A stretch of 64,000 bases of DNA from Dactylorhiza incarnata (GCA_033032865.1 JAWHQI010000049.1:4836001-4900000); one strand, 5' to 3'. Shown: positions 34,323 through 46,345, counted from the stretch's first letter. Made by a program: numbers and translations. The notes: generated from the letters alone by a model not told the origin.

Positions 34323-35265
34323 ATTAGTGGGTGTTCCGAACGAGATTGTTCACGGGTACAAGGCCCATGTGCCTCTTGACTAGGTTCTGTTGCCCCCAAC
34401 GTACAAGACATGTCATTTCGCACAATCTTTCGCCCAACATATTCATGACTTACATGCACGTATATGAGCTACCTTGACCGATCAATACGAGTCTTATCGA
34501 ACGCACGCTAATTTACATAGGAGGGTGTCACACTTTAAAGTCGGCGATCTGGTTTTAGTACGGTTAGTTCCCGAACGAATGCCAACTGGCACCGTTAAAA
34601 AGTTAGCACCAAAGCGTGCCGGCCCTTTTCGGATTATAAAGAAGCTAGGTGACAACGCTTTCGTGTTAGATTTGCCGGCTGATTGGGGTATATCCCCTAT
34701 TTTTAATGTTTCGGACTTGACGCCGTTTGTTTCGCCTCCGCATGAGTTGGACTCTTTGTCGTCTTCTCCCTCCACTAAAAATTCTAATGGGTTGGGGAGT
34801 GGCAGTTCGGATGATCTCTCTCCTTCGGTCCCCGCAGGTATAACATCGGATGGTACGTTGTCATCTTTTATTCCTACTGCTGACGTATTTCCCAGGTTCC
34901 CCAAGACGTTGCTCACTCCAGATGTGATTCTTGCTACTGAGCCACTTGCTACTCCTGATGGTGCTACCTATCGCTTCCTCATCCATTGGCGTGACTGCCC
35001 TCCCTCAGATGACTCTTGGGTACACGCGACAGAGCTTCAACGTTTGGACGCCTAGCTTCTCCGCTGCTATCTCTCGGACCACGCATCGGAGATACGTGAT
35101 TTTGAGTGGGGCAGGATTGATGGCGCGGCCCCTCCGACACTCCTTGATAATGGCCCGGTTGCCGAGACGCTGTGACACAATGATCTGAGGTGCCATAATG
35201 ATGCGGAAGGAAGTCCGCGTTACAATCTCCGCCCGCGGCGTGCCAAAACTGCCGTGAAAATTTAA
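34323..35265 (+). pseudogene. D integrase C-terminus and chromodomain, running into the LTR
   Basis: Continues the frame of the ORF at 23839 (VPNEIVHGYKAHVPLD...). The GPY/F-type region reads GPFRIIKKLGDNAFVLDLP (34620-34680). A chromodomain-like segment, YRFLIHWRDCPPSDDSWV, lies at 34969-35022. After a TAG at 35053 the same frame goes on through the PPT (DFEWGRIDG) and into the 3' LTR, ending YNLRPRRAK near 35250. CRM-clade chromoviruses are known for a coding region overlapping the 3' LTR, which fits. Stops lie at about 34381, 34468, 35053 and 35171. Confidence 0.8.
35099..35117 (+). other. PPT of chromovirus D
   Basis: tttgagtggggcaggat immediately precedes the 3' LTR start tgatggcgcgg. 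It also encodes part of the C-terminal tail described above. Confidence 0.7.
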
Positions 35266-36345
35266 AGTTTATTTATGCACTTTTATTTATGCACTTTTAT
35301 TTTATATTAATGAATATAAAATTATTTCATGCTTGATGATAATTTTATATTCATTAAAATGGTTGTAATTTTAATTTTGAACTCTGTATTTTATTTTGGT
35401 GTGTATTTAACCATACGGGTGGATGAGATTTTGTTGTAACTCCTATTTAAGGAGGCCTTGATGAGAGGGAATATTATATTGAAGATTACAAACCCTAATT
35501 TCTCCCTTGAGAATTTCGGCCATGCTTGGAGCCTCCTCCTAGCCGCCCCCTTCCCTTGGTGTGACTCCAAGACCGCTTCCTCCATCCGCTTCGGTGCGAC
35601 TCCGGCGTGGCTTCCTTCGGTGCAACTCCAAGGAAGAAGGTTGCAACCCCATTCGGTGTGACGCCGGTGGATCCGTGGAGAGAGTGAATCTCCCACATTA
35701 TCTTGTGTGTGTTCATCTTCTTGGTTGGGTAATCCCTTCTCATTTAGTGATTTCTTTCTGTGAGATTTGTGGAGGCTTATGCGAACCGTCTTTTCCGTGA
35801 TTTTAAAACGCATCGCTTGCAACTTTTGATTTCGATTCGTTGTTATTGAATCTCTTGTGATCCGGATAGGGAAGATCCGTTGCGGGAGAAAAACTCGGCC
35901 TTGCCTTGACTTGCTCTCCAAGATTGGCACAAATTGTGCTAACAAGGGAATTAATCTCAACTAGAATTTTGACCGCTACTAATCGTTGGCCGCCGCTTCG
36001 AAATAAATTATTTGCTGCGTTTGAAACGGCTCAAGTTGAAGAATAGATGCTTATGTAGGTGCGGTGAGTTGTGTGCTTGTTGGAGAGGTAGGTCTTGTCT
36101 ATGGACGTGGTATCGAGTCCGGTTGTGAATCTTCTTGTTTACTTTGTTATTCGAATTTGGGAGCCCACCCGACCTCTTTATTTTCCGCTCTTGGTCGGAG
36201 TACTCTTGGAACGAGATCTTTGAGAGCAAGCACGACCTCTTTCCGTTCGCTTTTGGTCAGAGCCCCTTCCATGTTATTTTATTTTTCTGTGATGAATGTT
36301 GTCTGTTAGAGTAACGTCCACGTCGTCACGTTCATCCCTACATCA
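35118..36345 (+). repeat. 3' LTR of chromovirus D
   Basis: 1228 bp, ends ...ctacatca, followed by TSD acatg and the resumed B LTR. It lacks the 27-bp segment around 21740-21766 of the 5' LTR. Confidence 0.92.
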
Positions 36346-39115
36346 ACATGACATTCCCACTTAGTAGGCCACTAGTTACCCAAGTTCCACATTTTTACTA
36401 AACGCATACCAAACTAACTATATGAAGCTTGTAACTAGAGGTACTCCAAATATTCATCCAACTGACCCAATATATTTACTGGAGGTCTATCATAATGTTA
36501 TAAGGCTAATTCCAGAGAATCATATTTTTTCTTAATTATTTAGTATTTATTTTAATTTCTCCAAACATTTGCCAAGTATAAAAATGAGCATGTAGTGTAA
36601 GTAAATCTTATGATATGGCTTTCCAAAAATTATAATAAATCTATGATCACCAAATAACATCAGAAACAGCATATCATATTTTTACAGTAAGAAATTGTCC
36701 TCTAATTTAATTATTTATCATCTATCCAAAATTGTAGTTTTATGAAGGAACCACCAAAAAGACCATCACTAAAATTATGGGAAAATTACCAAACACTTGT
36801 ATTCATCAGAAAAGGCTACTGACTAAGTTTCAGGATTTAAGGAAATCATTTTCTCACTAAAATAAATACTTTAAGAAAACCTCAAATTAAACAAATTGTG
36901 ATGTAGCCTACTGATTTAAGTCTTCAAAAATTGTATAAAAATTCACAAAGCTTCCTAATGTTCTGAGATGTCCTATCACCAATTTGCACAATTTATAAAA
37001 TAGTATTGGACCCTCAAATATTTTCCTTAAGTCTAAATCAAAACAGGTGCCTTGTGAAAGAAGTACTGGTTAAATCACTCAATTAAATACACAAAAAATA
37101 CCAAATATGTATATCATGATAACAAAGACACTACCAAAGTTTCATCATCATCCAAGTCCATTTTAGTATGTAAATTTCTCTCATAAGGAATTTCCCTAAA
37201 GGGGTTATGACCTATCTCAAAGGGAATAATTGCTCCTAAAATTCTTATAAAATTACCTAGAGCCTATTTACACTCTATGAACTTATCCACCAAGTTTCAT
37301 GACCATTCTACAGCTTTTGACCACATGTCCTTCACAAAGCTCTACATGCACCCTAAGCGGTAAATCTAGGATCCTAGGGCATATCCACCTCCACACCACC
37401 CCAACTCACTCATGGGGGTGTTTTAGGTGATCCTAATCCAGTGGACAAGGCTTCAACTCAAGGTGATGAGTTCTGACCACAACATCCCAAGATAAACACC
37501 ATACCCTAACTTTGACCTTATTTGTCCTAACTTGGGTTTACAAATTACTCAATCAAAATAGTCCCAATTGGGCTGAGATTTTTACCAAGGTCACAGCTTA
37601 ACCTTAAGGAGCACTCACCAAAATTTGGAGGGCATTGGAGGTCATTTGACCCACTAATTAATCAATATATGATTTATGAAATTATCTCAAGAACCTTAGA
37701 AAAAGGTTCTCCTAAAAATCCCATCTTTTAGTATGTTGTGTGGGTGTATGAGACTAGCCTAGATTTTAAATATCAAGGCTATAGAATCTACCAATAAAAA
37801 GATGTGAAGGAAAGAGTGACTGCCCTACCCTAGGGACCAGTCCCACCATTTTGTCTCTTTAGGGAGCTACAGTACTCCTTTCAGGTTGAAACAAATTTAA
37901 AACTAAAGTCGACTCTAAGGGCTACAACTTTGGTGTTGGGCACTTTTTCATCAGAGGTGATCTAGTATTTTTAATAATTAAAATAAACTACAGCAAAAAG
38001 GTGTGACAGAAATTAATATAACCTTTAATTATTAACTAAATCCTGCGTTCGACGAAAATAAAATAGCGCTCGACGAACGCTGAACACATCTGCATTCGAC
38101 GAATAAAGTAGCGCTCGATGAACGTTGAACACGTCTGCGTTCGACAAATTGTTATTAATACAGCGATCGACTAATCTCACTAATAACATCGCTCGACTAA
38201 AACCTTTCGTTCGACGAAGTCAACTTTGTTCGACGAATTTCTTATTAAAGCTGCGTTCGATGAATTTCTAACCGTTCGACGAACTTCAAATCCGTTCGAC
38301 GAAATAAATGATATAAGCATAAATAATAATAAATGATCTGACGGCTCTCCATCATCGTCCCCAATCTCTGGATGGTGAGCGACAGCCCGTCCTGTGCTTC
38401 CTTGCGGGTCGATATCCCGGGCACCTACGCCTCTTTCTGGCCGTCCAATGCCACCACCACCTCCGTTGAGGTGGTGGCCGGCGATAGGGGTGGTTGGTCG
38501 ACCAAAGGTGGTCGGAACTTGTTTGAAGAGGAGGGAAAAGAGCTCGAAATAAGCCCTTTTTGGAAACACAATCCGAGCCCTATTGAGCACAGATCAAGCC
38601 CCAAATTTAGAAAAGATCTAGCACCAAGGGAGGAGAAGAGGATCGGACCTGAGTGGGGGCTTGAAGTCGTGAATTCTGACGAGTCGCCATTGATGGTGCT
38701 GGAGCTTCCGGTGCCATGCCGATCTAGGATTTCTCTACACGATTCTCACTTGAAAATTGGGGGATCTCTTCCTCTCTGAGCACTGAAGGAAATGGGGGTT
38801 TCAAATCGGGCTTGGGATGGCTTTATTTCTAAAAGCCATTAATGGCCATTACCACTAATTTTGGTTACTCTAAATTCTCCTAAATTCAGCCCCTCTGCCC
38901 ATAGAAATTTCCAGAAAACGATTGTAACTGAAGGGGGGAAAGAATGCACATCAATTGGGGAGGGATTTGAAGGATCAATTGCATTTAATCCCATGAATGC
39001 TCTCTTTCTCTCTCTCCGATTTGGGGAAAACTCCAATCTCTCTCTCTCCTACTCAGTAGTTACCGAAATTAAGAGTAAAATCAGAAACCAACAGGCCCAC
39101 TAGATAATGGATCTC
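36346..39115 (-). repeat. B 3' LTR, segment 2
   Basis: Matches 61178-63409. It is mostly AT-rich with no ORF. The exceptions are a cluster of ttcgacgaa-type palindromes (38048-38305), a GC-richer part (38340-38780), and a segment (38810-39100) with a ct-rich run (39000-39050). The last five bases, atctc, are the TSD of element J. Confidence 0.88.
38048..38305. repeat. ttcgacgaa palindrome cluster in B LTR
   Basis: About twelve copies of gttcgacgaa and variants (gctcgacgaacg, attcgacgaata, ctcgatgaacg) lie at irregular spacing of 15-35 bp. The other LTR keeps only the first few (62874-62935) because of a deletion. Confidence 0.8.
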
Positions 39116-40189
39116 TGTAACGCCCCAGATTTTCTCTTATAATTAATCTAAGTGGGTATGTGAGGGATGATAGTGGTAAGATGTTTGGTATTGTTGTTGC
39201 AAAGTTTCGGGGCGAAACTTTTTGTTAGGAGGGGTGGTTGTAACACCCCAGCTTTTCCTATAGTCTTTTAAGCGGGGAGTCGAATTGGTAATGTCCTATA
39301 TATTAAAGCTATCGTTGCGTAGTGTTGATGCGAGATGACGTTACCATTTCGGGAGCGTTGTCGTTCGCCAAGTTTGCGATAATCGATGTATAAAATATGA
39401 ATATAAGGTATTATGAGCATATCATTAGTTAGAAGGTATATTAATTAATATGTATTAATTGGTGAAGCTAGTTATTAATTAATATATCTTAGCCATATAT
39501 CAGTAAATATGCATATATATGTTATAAGCTAATTTATACCTATTAACAACTACCCAGGATCAAATAACTATTGCTGTAGGCTGCCTATATATATGTAACC
39601 GTGGATATCTTTGTATAATTGCATAAATGCTTATGTTAATTTATATAATTGTATGTGCATTCGGGAATATAGATTTATATGCGTGCAGGTGAGTTATCTT
39701 CCCCGATAAGTTTAGCATTTCGAGAGAGAGAGGGAGAGAGATGCGAGCTTAGGGTTAGCCGGTAGCGCCGGGCGTCGGAGGCGAAGGCCGTCGGATGAGT
39801 TCTGGAGGCGGTCGGGGCTTATCTTCGTCGCCGGGGCTAGGGTTTCTTCGAGCTGGTCGCGATCCGGAGGTCCTCCGTTTGATTTAGAGGCAAGAAAACC
39901 TCTTCCCTCCTATTTCCCCTTCCCCTATTTCCTTCTGTTTGATTGAATCAGTGGTGAGTATGGGGTAATCGGCTCTTTCCTGATGCTTTAATATCACTTA
40001 AATTATGCTGAAAACAATTTTCTGGATCCCTTTCTTTCCCTTGGTTTACCTGCTATGCTTTGCTAAGGGTTGCTTCTTATTCTACGTTGCTTGGGAGCTT
40101 TAGCTGGCAGTCTTTTTATTTATTTCACTTAATCTATGTTTTTTTTGGGTAGCTTATGGTAGTGGAGACCTAATTCCTGCTCCCGATCC

Positions 40190-40640
40190 TTGTTGTTTGG
40201 GGGGCTTATGTTGGCTGCTTTTACAATACCTAGAAATATGGGGGCTATTTTTCATGCTATATTGTTGGGGGCTGCTGTTATAAAATCTGTTTGGGGCTGC
40301 TGTATGCAAAGCAGTTGGGACCTGTTGATTTGGGGGGCTGCCTTATGGCTTCCAGGTTGGGGGTTGTTTCAATTAATTCCTCCTTATGTTAGGAGCTGCC
40401 TTGAGCTTGAATTTCTGTTGGCAAATCTCTTGAAGCATCATTGGGGCTTGCTCCTCTAGTTGTTGTTCCGTGTTAGCAAAGGAATTTGGTTTGTTTGTTA
40501 AGGGGCTGTTATCTTTTTGACTTCTTTTTGTTATATTTGCCATTAGTGGGCTGCTATGTATGCAATCTAGTTGGGGAATGTTGCTTTGTTTTGGGGGCTG
40601 CTTTATAAAACCTGTCGATTTGGGGCTACTCTATTCATGG
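40190..40640. repeat. Interspersed ggggctg motif in J LTR
   Basis: More than ten copies of ttggggg(c)tgct or close variants recur in this T- and G-rich stretch, often followed by a/t-rich text such as ttataaaa(t/c)ctg. They lie on one strand only and are not palindromic. Confidence 0.6.
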
Positions 40641-41562
40641 TCCTACCTAATAGTATTATGTTGTGGTGATCTTCTTGGTTGTGGGCAAGGTTCCTTGTGA
40701 TGTCTTTGTGGCTGTCCCCTCCTTAATTTTAACATGGTAACTACTGGTTCATTTTACTTTCCCTTGATTTCCTCCTAGTTCATACTCTTGATATACGAAG
40801 CTCTGCGCCTATACGCTAGGAAATTTTCTTGGTATAAACTTAAGTAAATTACCGATTCGTAAATTTTCTGGGTTTAAGTTTGAGGGCTAGGTATTTACTT
40901 AGGTTTATGCAAAGTTAAATTTCATAGGCTATATGCTAGAGATTTCGTTCTATTGGGAGAGTTTGAGCCTGTCAGCTCTTAGTTTTATGCGGGGTTTCTC
41001 CTTGGTCTTTATGTTATTGGTTAAATCTTGGACTTATCTGTTTAGTTAAGCATAAGTGGTCTTGCTCGGTAAATCTCCAAATCCTGCACTGTTCTTTTGT
41101 TGGCTATGTTCTGATGGTCTAGCCGGTTAAATTCCCTGGGATTTTGTTTCCTAATTCCCGACGGGTACGGGGAATTAGATGCTAAACTCCCTGGGAATTT
41201 CTTTTGCTAGTTCTCGATGACACAACGAAATCATTTATTGCTAATGTGGATAGTTGTGTGGTTGTATTTTGGGTTTTAAGCTCTTCACCCATTCCAATTA
41301 TTGAAACTTTCATTCTTACAGAAAAGTGCTCATTTATGGTGTCTTGTCGTGCCCGATTCATTGCACGGTTTCGAAAAGTTCGTTGGGAGTCAAGTTTGGA
41401 CTCACCAATTGTTTTCAAATGAATCGTTGAGTAGTGTTTATTTCTTTGTGACCCTATCCTTTGGGTGTTATGGTGTTGATATCTCGGGTTACGTCCCGTG
41501 TCTTAATTGAAACTTAATTTGATTATTTAGAACCTTTGTCTTAAGCCTTGCACAGTGGGTAG

Positions 41563-41769
41563 TTTTGGGTGGCAGTGGATAGAGTACCACCAGCCGGATT
41601 TGGTTTTGGGTGGCAGTGGATAGAGTACCACGACCCGGATTTGGTTTTGGGTGGCAGTGGATAGAGTACCACGACCCGGATTTGGTTTTGGGTGGCAGTG
41701 GATAGAGTACCACCACCCGGATTTGGTTTTTGGGTGGCAGTGGATAGAGGACCACGACCCGGGTTTTGG
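41563..41769. repeat. 41-bp minisatellite, five units
   Basis: Units starting ttttgggtggcag begin at 41563, 41604, 41645, 41686 and 41727, each containing tggatagag and an accac-ccgg block. The last unit has an extra t and a g-for-t change. Neighbouring units differ at one to three bases. Confidence 0.92.
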
Positions 41770-42820
41770 GCTGCGGGCGTTGGTGGAAGATACCACCGTC
41801 GCAGTACCTTCTTTTGGGGGACGCTTTTCCCTCGAGCTGATCAGTCTCAAGTTCTTAAGCACATATGATTATATATGTGTATTATGATAGTATATGTATG
41901 ACTATCTCATCTGAGCCGCAATGGCGGACACGTGGTGGGCTTTGATTGTGTTGACTATTACCTTCTGGTGCAGGCTTTTCTTCTTACCGAGTTCACTCGT
42001 TTGAGCTGGCTCGGATTGTTGTAAGATTATAGATGTTTACCTGTTTAGTTTACCTTTCTGCACTCTTTTACTTCTGATGCTGCTAATCTTGGTTTTCTTG
42101 CACCCTCTTGGGCTGAGGCATTCTTTTCTTATGAATGTCTCAGGTTCAGGTTTTTAGCCGCCGCAGGAGTTAGAGCGGCGTCGTTCAATGTTCCTGTTGA
42201 GGCCCTTCCCCTCTTAGGTAAGGGGCAGTTGCTTAGTTATTGTCTCTCCTTTAGCTGTTTTTCCTTCTTTCCTGCGGGTTCGTGTCAGTTGTTGGCGCCC
42301 GTATGGCTTGTACCTTTAGATTACTTGCTAGTAGTATTGCTGTTACTTTTGGGTACTTTACCTACTTGCTCTCTGGGAAGCTCTTTGCTAAGATGTAGTT
42401 GTTACTTTATTGATATAAAAATGTCATCCTTGCACATCATGATTTTTAACAAATGTCAGATATTTTGAAAATCGAAGAAAAATCTTTTCCTACTATATTA
42501 AACATAGATATATGCATATCATTTCTGGAATTGCTTATTTTCTTGCTCATGTAGGCTAAAAACAAACCTATTTTCCGCTGCGTATATATAGTTTTCTACT
42601 TGTGGACTAGATGATCCACCGGACCGAGGGACGCGGTCTTAAGCTAAAAATGAAAATTTCTCTTTAATCCAATCACATATATGTCTTTTATAAAATTATC
42701 GTAAAGAGTGTTTGCCTGAGCGTCTGTAGTCGTCTCCTGCAGGCGTGGCATCACGACGCGTATTTTTCCCTTGTTCTGATATTACGTATTATATTTTTGG
42801 GAAAAATGCGGGTTGTGACA

Positions 42821-43331
42821 ATCTCTTTAGTTGGGCCTAGCCCAAATGGATTGGGCTAGATTAGGTTATAATGGGGTAATTTGACCTAAATTAGGCTTAA
42901 GGGTAAATTGGTCAAATTGCAAGTCTCGTGATGGGGATTTTTGGTCCACTAGGTTCCTAGTAGCCCTATTAGGGTAGGGGTAAGGTTAATTTGGCATGGT
43001 GGAAGCTAATTGACCCTAATTGAGTTAGTTTGACCAATTCAGGGTTAAGGTTGACTTTGATCTAATTGGCCTCTTAATTTGACTCCAATGGGTCATTGGT
43101 GCTCCAAGAGGACCTCTAATGGGTTAGGGATGCTATGGTGGGGTCAAGGTTCAATGTGGGGCCCCTAAATCCAATCCTAGGCTTGCTAACTGGAAATTGC
43201 TATTTGCAGACCAAGGTGGTTTTCTTCTTCTTTCCTAAGACCAAGTGGTCTCTTCAAGCTTCCTAGGGTTTTGTCATGACCTAGTCATGACAAAACCACT
43301 CTAGGGGTCTAGCTGTTTCGGGGATGTTACA
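42821..43331 (-). repeat. B 3' LTR, segment 3 (its 5' start)
   Basis: Matches 63409-63910 and ends gatgttaca, the minus-strand LTR start TGTAACATC. In inverted orientation it also resembles the start of LTR C at 18259. Confidence 0.88.
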
Positions 43332-44457
43332 AATCCCAATAAACAAAAATAATAATTTCGTCCTCGAAATTCTGGTTAGGTCTGAGGGGCTTCTACCGCC
43401 AGTGCTTGAACGTAACATCCCCTGAGAATGGAAGTTATTCCTGGCTTGAAGAGCACCGACTATCTCTGCCATACCAGCTCTAGTGGCTCCAAGGTGTGCT
43501 CCTCCTGAACCCAATTTTACCACATGGCTTTACCTACGGAATCTTCTTGCGCCGCAGGACTCGCACCGTCGCATCATCTATCCTGACCGGGGTGACCTAG
43601 CTACCTTGGTCAATATATCCTCGATGTTCCACTCTAACCTGGGCAGACTCTTATGCCTCTAAAGATTTCTTCACATGTTCAAATTCTTTACTCCTTCAGG
43701 TACATCCGAGTAATCAATCATCTCTACTCTACAACTTTTCCAGTTCTTACTATTGATGGAACTAATCAAATCGTCTAGCGCCCCAATCATTTTATACGTG
43801 AAGTTTGATTCATAAGGGCAAAATTTTGATACCTTAGGGTTTTTCACAATTCAATTTTATCAAGGAAATATCATCACGTTTATTTCACCAAATTTCTATC
43901 ACTTCAACTTATGCTAGTCTTGATCTCTTTCAAATTGTCCTAAGTAAAATAAACTTAGGCCGTTCTTATCATACTAAACTCAGATACTATATTCTAATTC
44001 CAATAAGTCATCGTCTAAGATCTCGTGTTATTCATCACCATAGCTCCCAAGGTATAAGGGATATTATTGTAGTTAAAATTTTTACCATGACAGGGCTTGA
44101 TTTTTAACGAATCATAAATTAATCACTTCCGAAGCTCCAAACTACCAGAACTTTCAAATATAACTAAAGCTTGCATGTCCTAATTTCAGTTCCCAACTTC
44201 CAGAAGGGCATCTGCATCCCTAAGTGATTAATCTTGGCAACTTACATTTCCAACGATTCAACTAAGGTCAAGTTGTTGTTCGATCAATGATGTTTATCCA
44301 TTGCCCTAGTAATACTACGGATCATTATTCCGAAACATACTGTTACACCATCTCATCTTTGTCCAAGTAACATTGAATAAGATTGACTTCCAAGTCATTA
44401 CTCCCGACATAGGAATTGCTAAATTAGATCTACGGGGCACCCAAGTCAGTAACCAAT
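43332..44457 (-). pseudogene. Remnant of B internal region
   Basis: Next to the LTR, aatttcgtcctcgaaatt (about 43357-43374) is the perfect Tekay inverted repeat. Around 43535-43603 the minus strand reads VRIDDATVRVLRRKKIP, aligning with the chromodomain-proximal segment of element C. The downstream chromodomain is out of frame. The rest, to 44457, is AT-rich and unrecognised. The join to the 5' LTR lacks the last approximately 25 bp of the LTR and any PBS, so a deletion removed gag, most of pol and the PBS. Confidence 0.7.
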
Positions 44458-45082
44458 TCTTTTCAAACATCCGGGTCTTAGGCCCAGAACCGCCGTTTTG
44501 TGGTGACACCCTCGCTCGGGAAGATTGCAACTACAAAATGCCGATCCTGCCGGCCAAATCGATCACAAAGAAGAAAATTATAAACGAACAAATATAAGTT
44601 CAAGTCCACAATCACATGCTATATATATTTGAATGTCCACATGATAATAACTGAATACAAAGATAACAATAATAAGAAGAAGGGCTCATGCCCAGTACAT
44701 CATATCCTCACTACAAGATCACTCGTGGGAGCTAACTACTAATCACTCACTGATCCTGAATCCTGTGCTCCTGTACTAGACTAGCCCGCCTCTGTCTGCA
44801 CCAGCCTCTGGTGCTGCTACGTCTCCTCGGTCCCCAAAAATGATATGGTCTACCGACCGTTAGTCAAAAAGACTAAGTCTTATGTTCCCCACCCCACCCC
44901 CAATGGCTCATAGGCACCGTGTGGGAGGATGAAGCGGAGGACAGCAAGGTGTATAATCAAAAAGCAGATGACAGGGCATAATCTATAGGAAGAGTTCTAC
45001 CACTACTCAAGTATATATATACATAATCGAAGCAGTTAATAAAGCATAGTAAGAGCAGGTAAAGAGTAAGTAAAGAACAGTA
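44458..45082 (-). repeat. B 5' LTR, segment 1
   Basis: Matches 19728-20350 base for base apart from scattered changes. The last 91 bp (44992-45082) are repeated at 49472-49562 on the other side of the patchwork insertion. Confidence 0.88.
44992..45082. repeat. 91-bp direct repeat, left copy
   Basis: Identical or nearly identical to 49472-49562. It is B LTR sequence, so the right copy duplicates the host DNA at the break. It is far longer than a retrotransposon TSD. Confidence 0.85.
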
Positions 45083-45421
45083 GTTCTTTGATAAAGACAG
45101 AAACAGGAGGTGGAACAGCAGTATTGGCTGTTGCTGCATCAGTACTTGTTGATGTTGTGGTAGCTGGAGGTCCTGTCAAAATGACATTGAAAATTTCTTC
45201 ATCAATGGAGTTCATATACAACCTAATCCTTGCTTTCCATAGTGCAAACTTATTGAGATTGCACATAGGAGGTCTTGTGCTGGAATATTCTTTGTTTTGT
45301 GCCATGAGTTTTAAATATGATAAAAATAAAGAGAAAGAAACTCTGAGGAAATTTAAGATCTGGTTGATCTTTGTGATTCAGGTGTTAGCCTGTAAAGAAT
45401 CAACCTACCTCTGATACCAAT
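45083..45421 (-). pseudogene. Copia gag start and PBS (fragment 1)
   Basis: From 45305 the minus strand encodes MAQNKEYSSTRPPM and LNKFALWKARIRLYMNSID, the N-terminal part of a copia gag (DUF4219/UBN2 type). It is cut at 45083 by the direct-repeat junction. The PBS, TGGTATCAGAGGTAGGTTG on the minus strand (45401-45419), is tRNA-Met type. No other copia gene is left. Confidence 0.75.
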
Positions 45422-45426
45422 TAAAG

Positions 45427-46339
45427 TGGAGGTTAGACCTTAAGTTAATGATAAAGACAAAAACAGTAAAAAGAAAATCACACAGCACAAGCACAGAAGA
45501 ATAAGCAAGCACAGAAGACACAAGGAGCTATAGTAGTTCCCCAATAAATCTGGGTACGTCTACTCTTCTACCACCCTTGGTAGGAATCCACTAGGAGCGT
45601 TGAACAGGTTCCCTAGCACCAAGGGGTTTTTGATAAGGTGTCCACACACTAATAAGCTTTTGATAAGGTGCTTAAAAACCACACAAGGATTTTTTGATAA
45701 GGTGTCTTTCCACCACAGTGTAAACTTTTGGAGGGAGAATTAACCCTGTATAGGATGAGATAAAGAGGTTTAGAGTGTTCTTCTCTGTCAATGATCTGAG
45801 AGAAGACAAGATGGTGTTGAAGCTGAAAGCTCCCCCTGTCTGATGAGAGTTGATGACAGTTGGTGGACAGAGCTTTCTCTAACACAAGTATTTTGTAGCA
45901 GATTATCTGGAAGAAATGAATCTTCAGATTGTTGTTGCTCTTTGAAAGACTTTAACTTGCAGCAGTTCTGAGATGTTGAGTGTTGTTCTCAGAAAGATGG
46001 GGATGCTGCCTTGAGTAAGAAGAAGACTGGGAAAAATGAATAATGTTCTGTCCTTCTTCTTCTTTCTCTAATACTTCTCTTTTTTCTTCTTGTTCTGTAA
46101 TAACAGAGAGACTGAGGGAAATTTTTGAATGAATCTTTGTGCTGTGTATGAAGAAAAAAATCGACTCCTATATCCTGTTTCTTCTTTGATGACTTGTGAT
46201 CTTGTCGAGCGCTGGCTAAAATTCGTCGAGCACTGCCTGGAATTTGTCGAACACTGACAGACAAATTGTCGAACGTCGCTAGCCATTTGTCGAGCTTGAA
46301 TTTTCCTAAGTTCTGATTAATCTAATCAGCCTAAAAACA
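45427..46339 (-). repeat. Copia LTR (fragment 1), probable
   Basis: Lies upstream of the PBS just described. The plus-strand start tggagg is a guess from the PBS spacing and the far end near 46339 is uncertain. It contains three copies of ttttgataaggtg (about 45628, 45655, 45693) and, near its far end, a group of gtcga-containing phrases (gtcgagcgctgg, gtcgagcactg, gtcgaacactg, gtcgaacgtcg; 46203-46300). Confidence 0.5.
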
Positions 46340-46345
46340 TGACCC

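Larger units (their letters stand above)
21446..36345 (+). mobile_element. Chromovirus D, reduced and non-autonomous
   Basis: LTRs 21446-22686 and 35118-36345 share TGAT...ATCA ends and are flanked by the TSD acatg (21441-21445, 36346-36350). A tRNA-Met-type PBS and a PPT are present. The only coding parts are a protease-like ORF (23839-25243) and an integrase C-terminus with chromodomain (34323-35265). Element E splits them. With E subtracted the reading frame passes straight from one part to the other, so RT, RNase H and the integrase core were already absent. Confidence 0.9.
39116..42820 (+). mobile_element. LTR element J, internally deleted (nearly a solo LTR)
   Basis: TG...CA ends are flanked by the TSD atctc (39111-39115, 42821-42825). 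The empty site is visible at 63408-63417 in the other B LTR. The first 123 bp start like an LTR (tgtaacgccccagatttt) and end with a Tekay-type inverted repeat and a purine stretch. A second LTR start (tgtaacaccccagctttt) follows at 39239 and runs to 42820. No coding sequence remains. Confidence 0.8.
39239..42820 (+). repeat. Long LTR of element J (about 3.6 kb)
   Basis: Preceded by gttaggaggggtggt, a good PPT, and by aagtttcggggcgaaactt at 39203-39221. It has a ga-rich run followed by GC-rich sequence (39720-39880), a stretch with many ggggctg copies (40190-40640) and a 41-bp minisatellite (41563-41769). No ORF looks real. Confidence 0.75.

Noticed and set aside
40190..40459. Small hydrophobic protein on the plus strand
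   Set aside because: The open frame is a by-product of T- and G-rich ggggctg repeats in the J LTR; there is no homology or conserved start.
41489..41887. Repetitive proteins on both strands
   Set aside because: All open frames here come from translating the 41-bp minisatellite.
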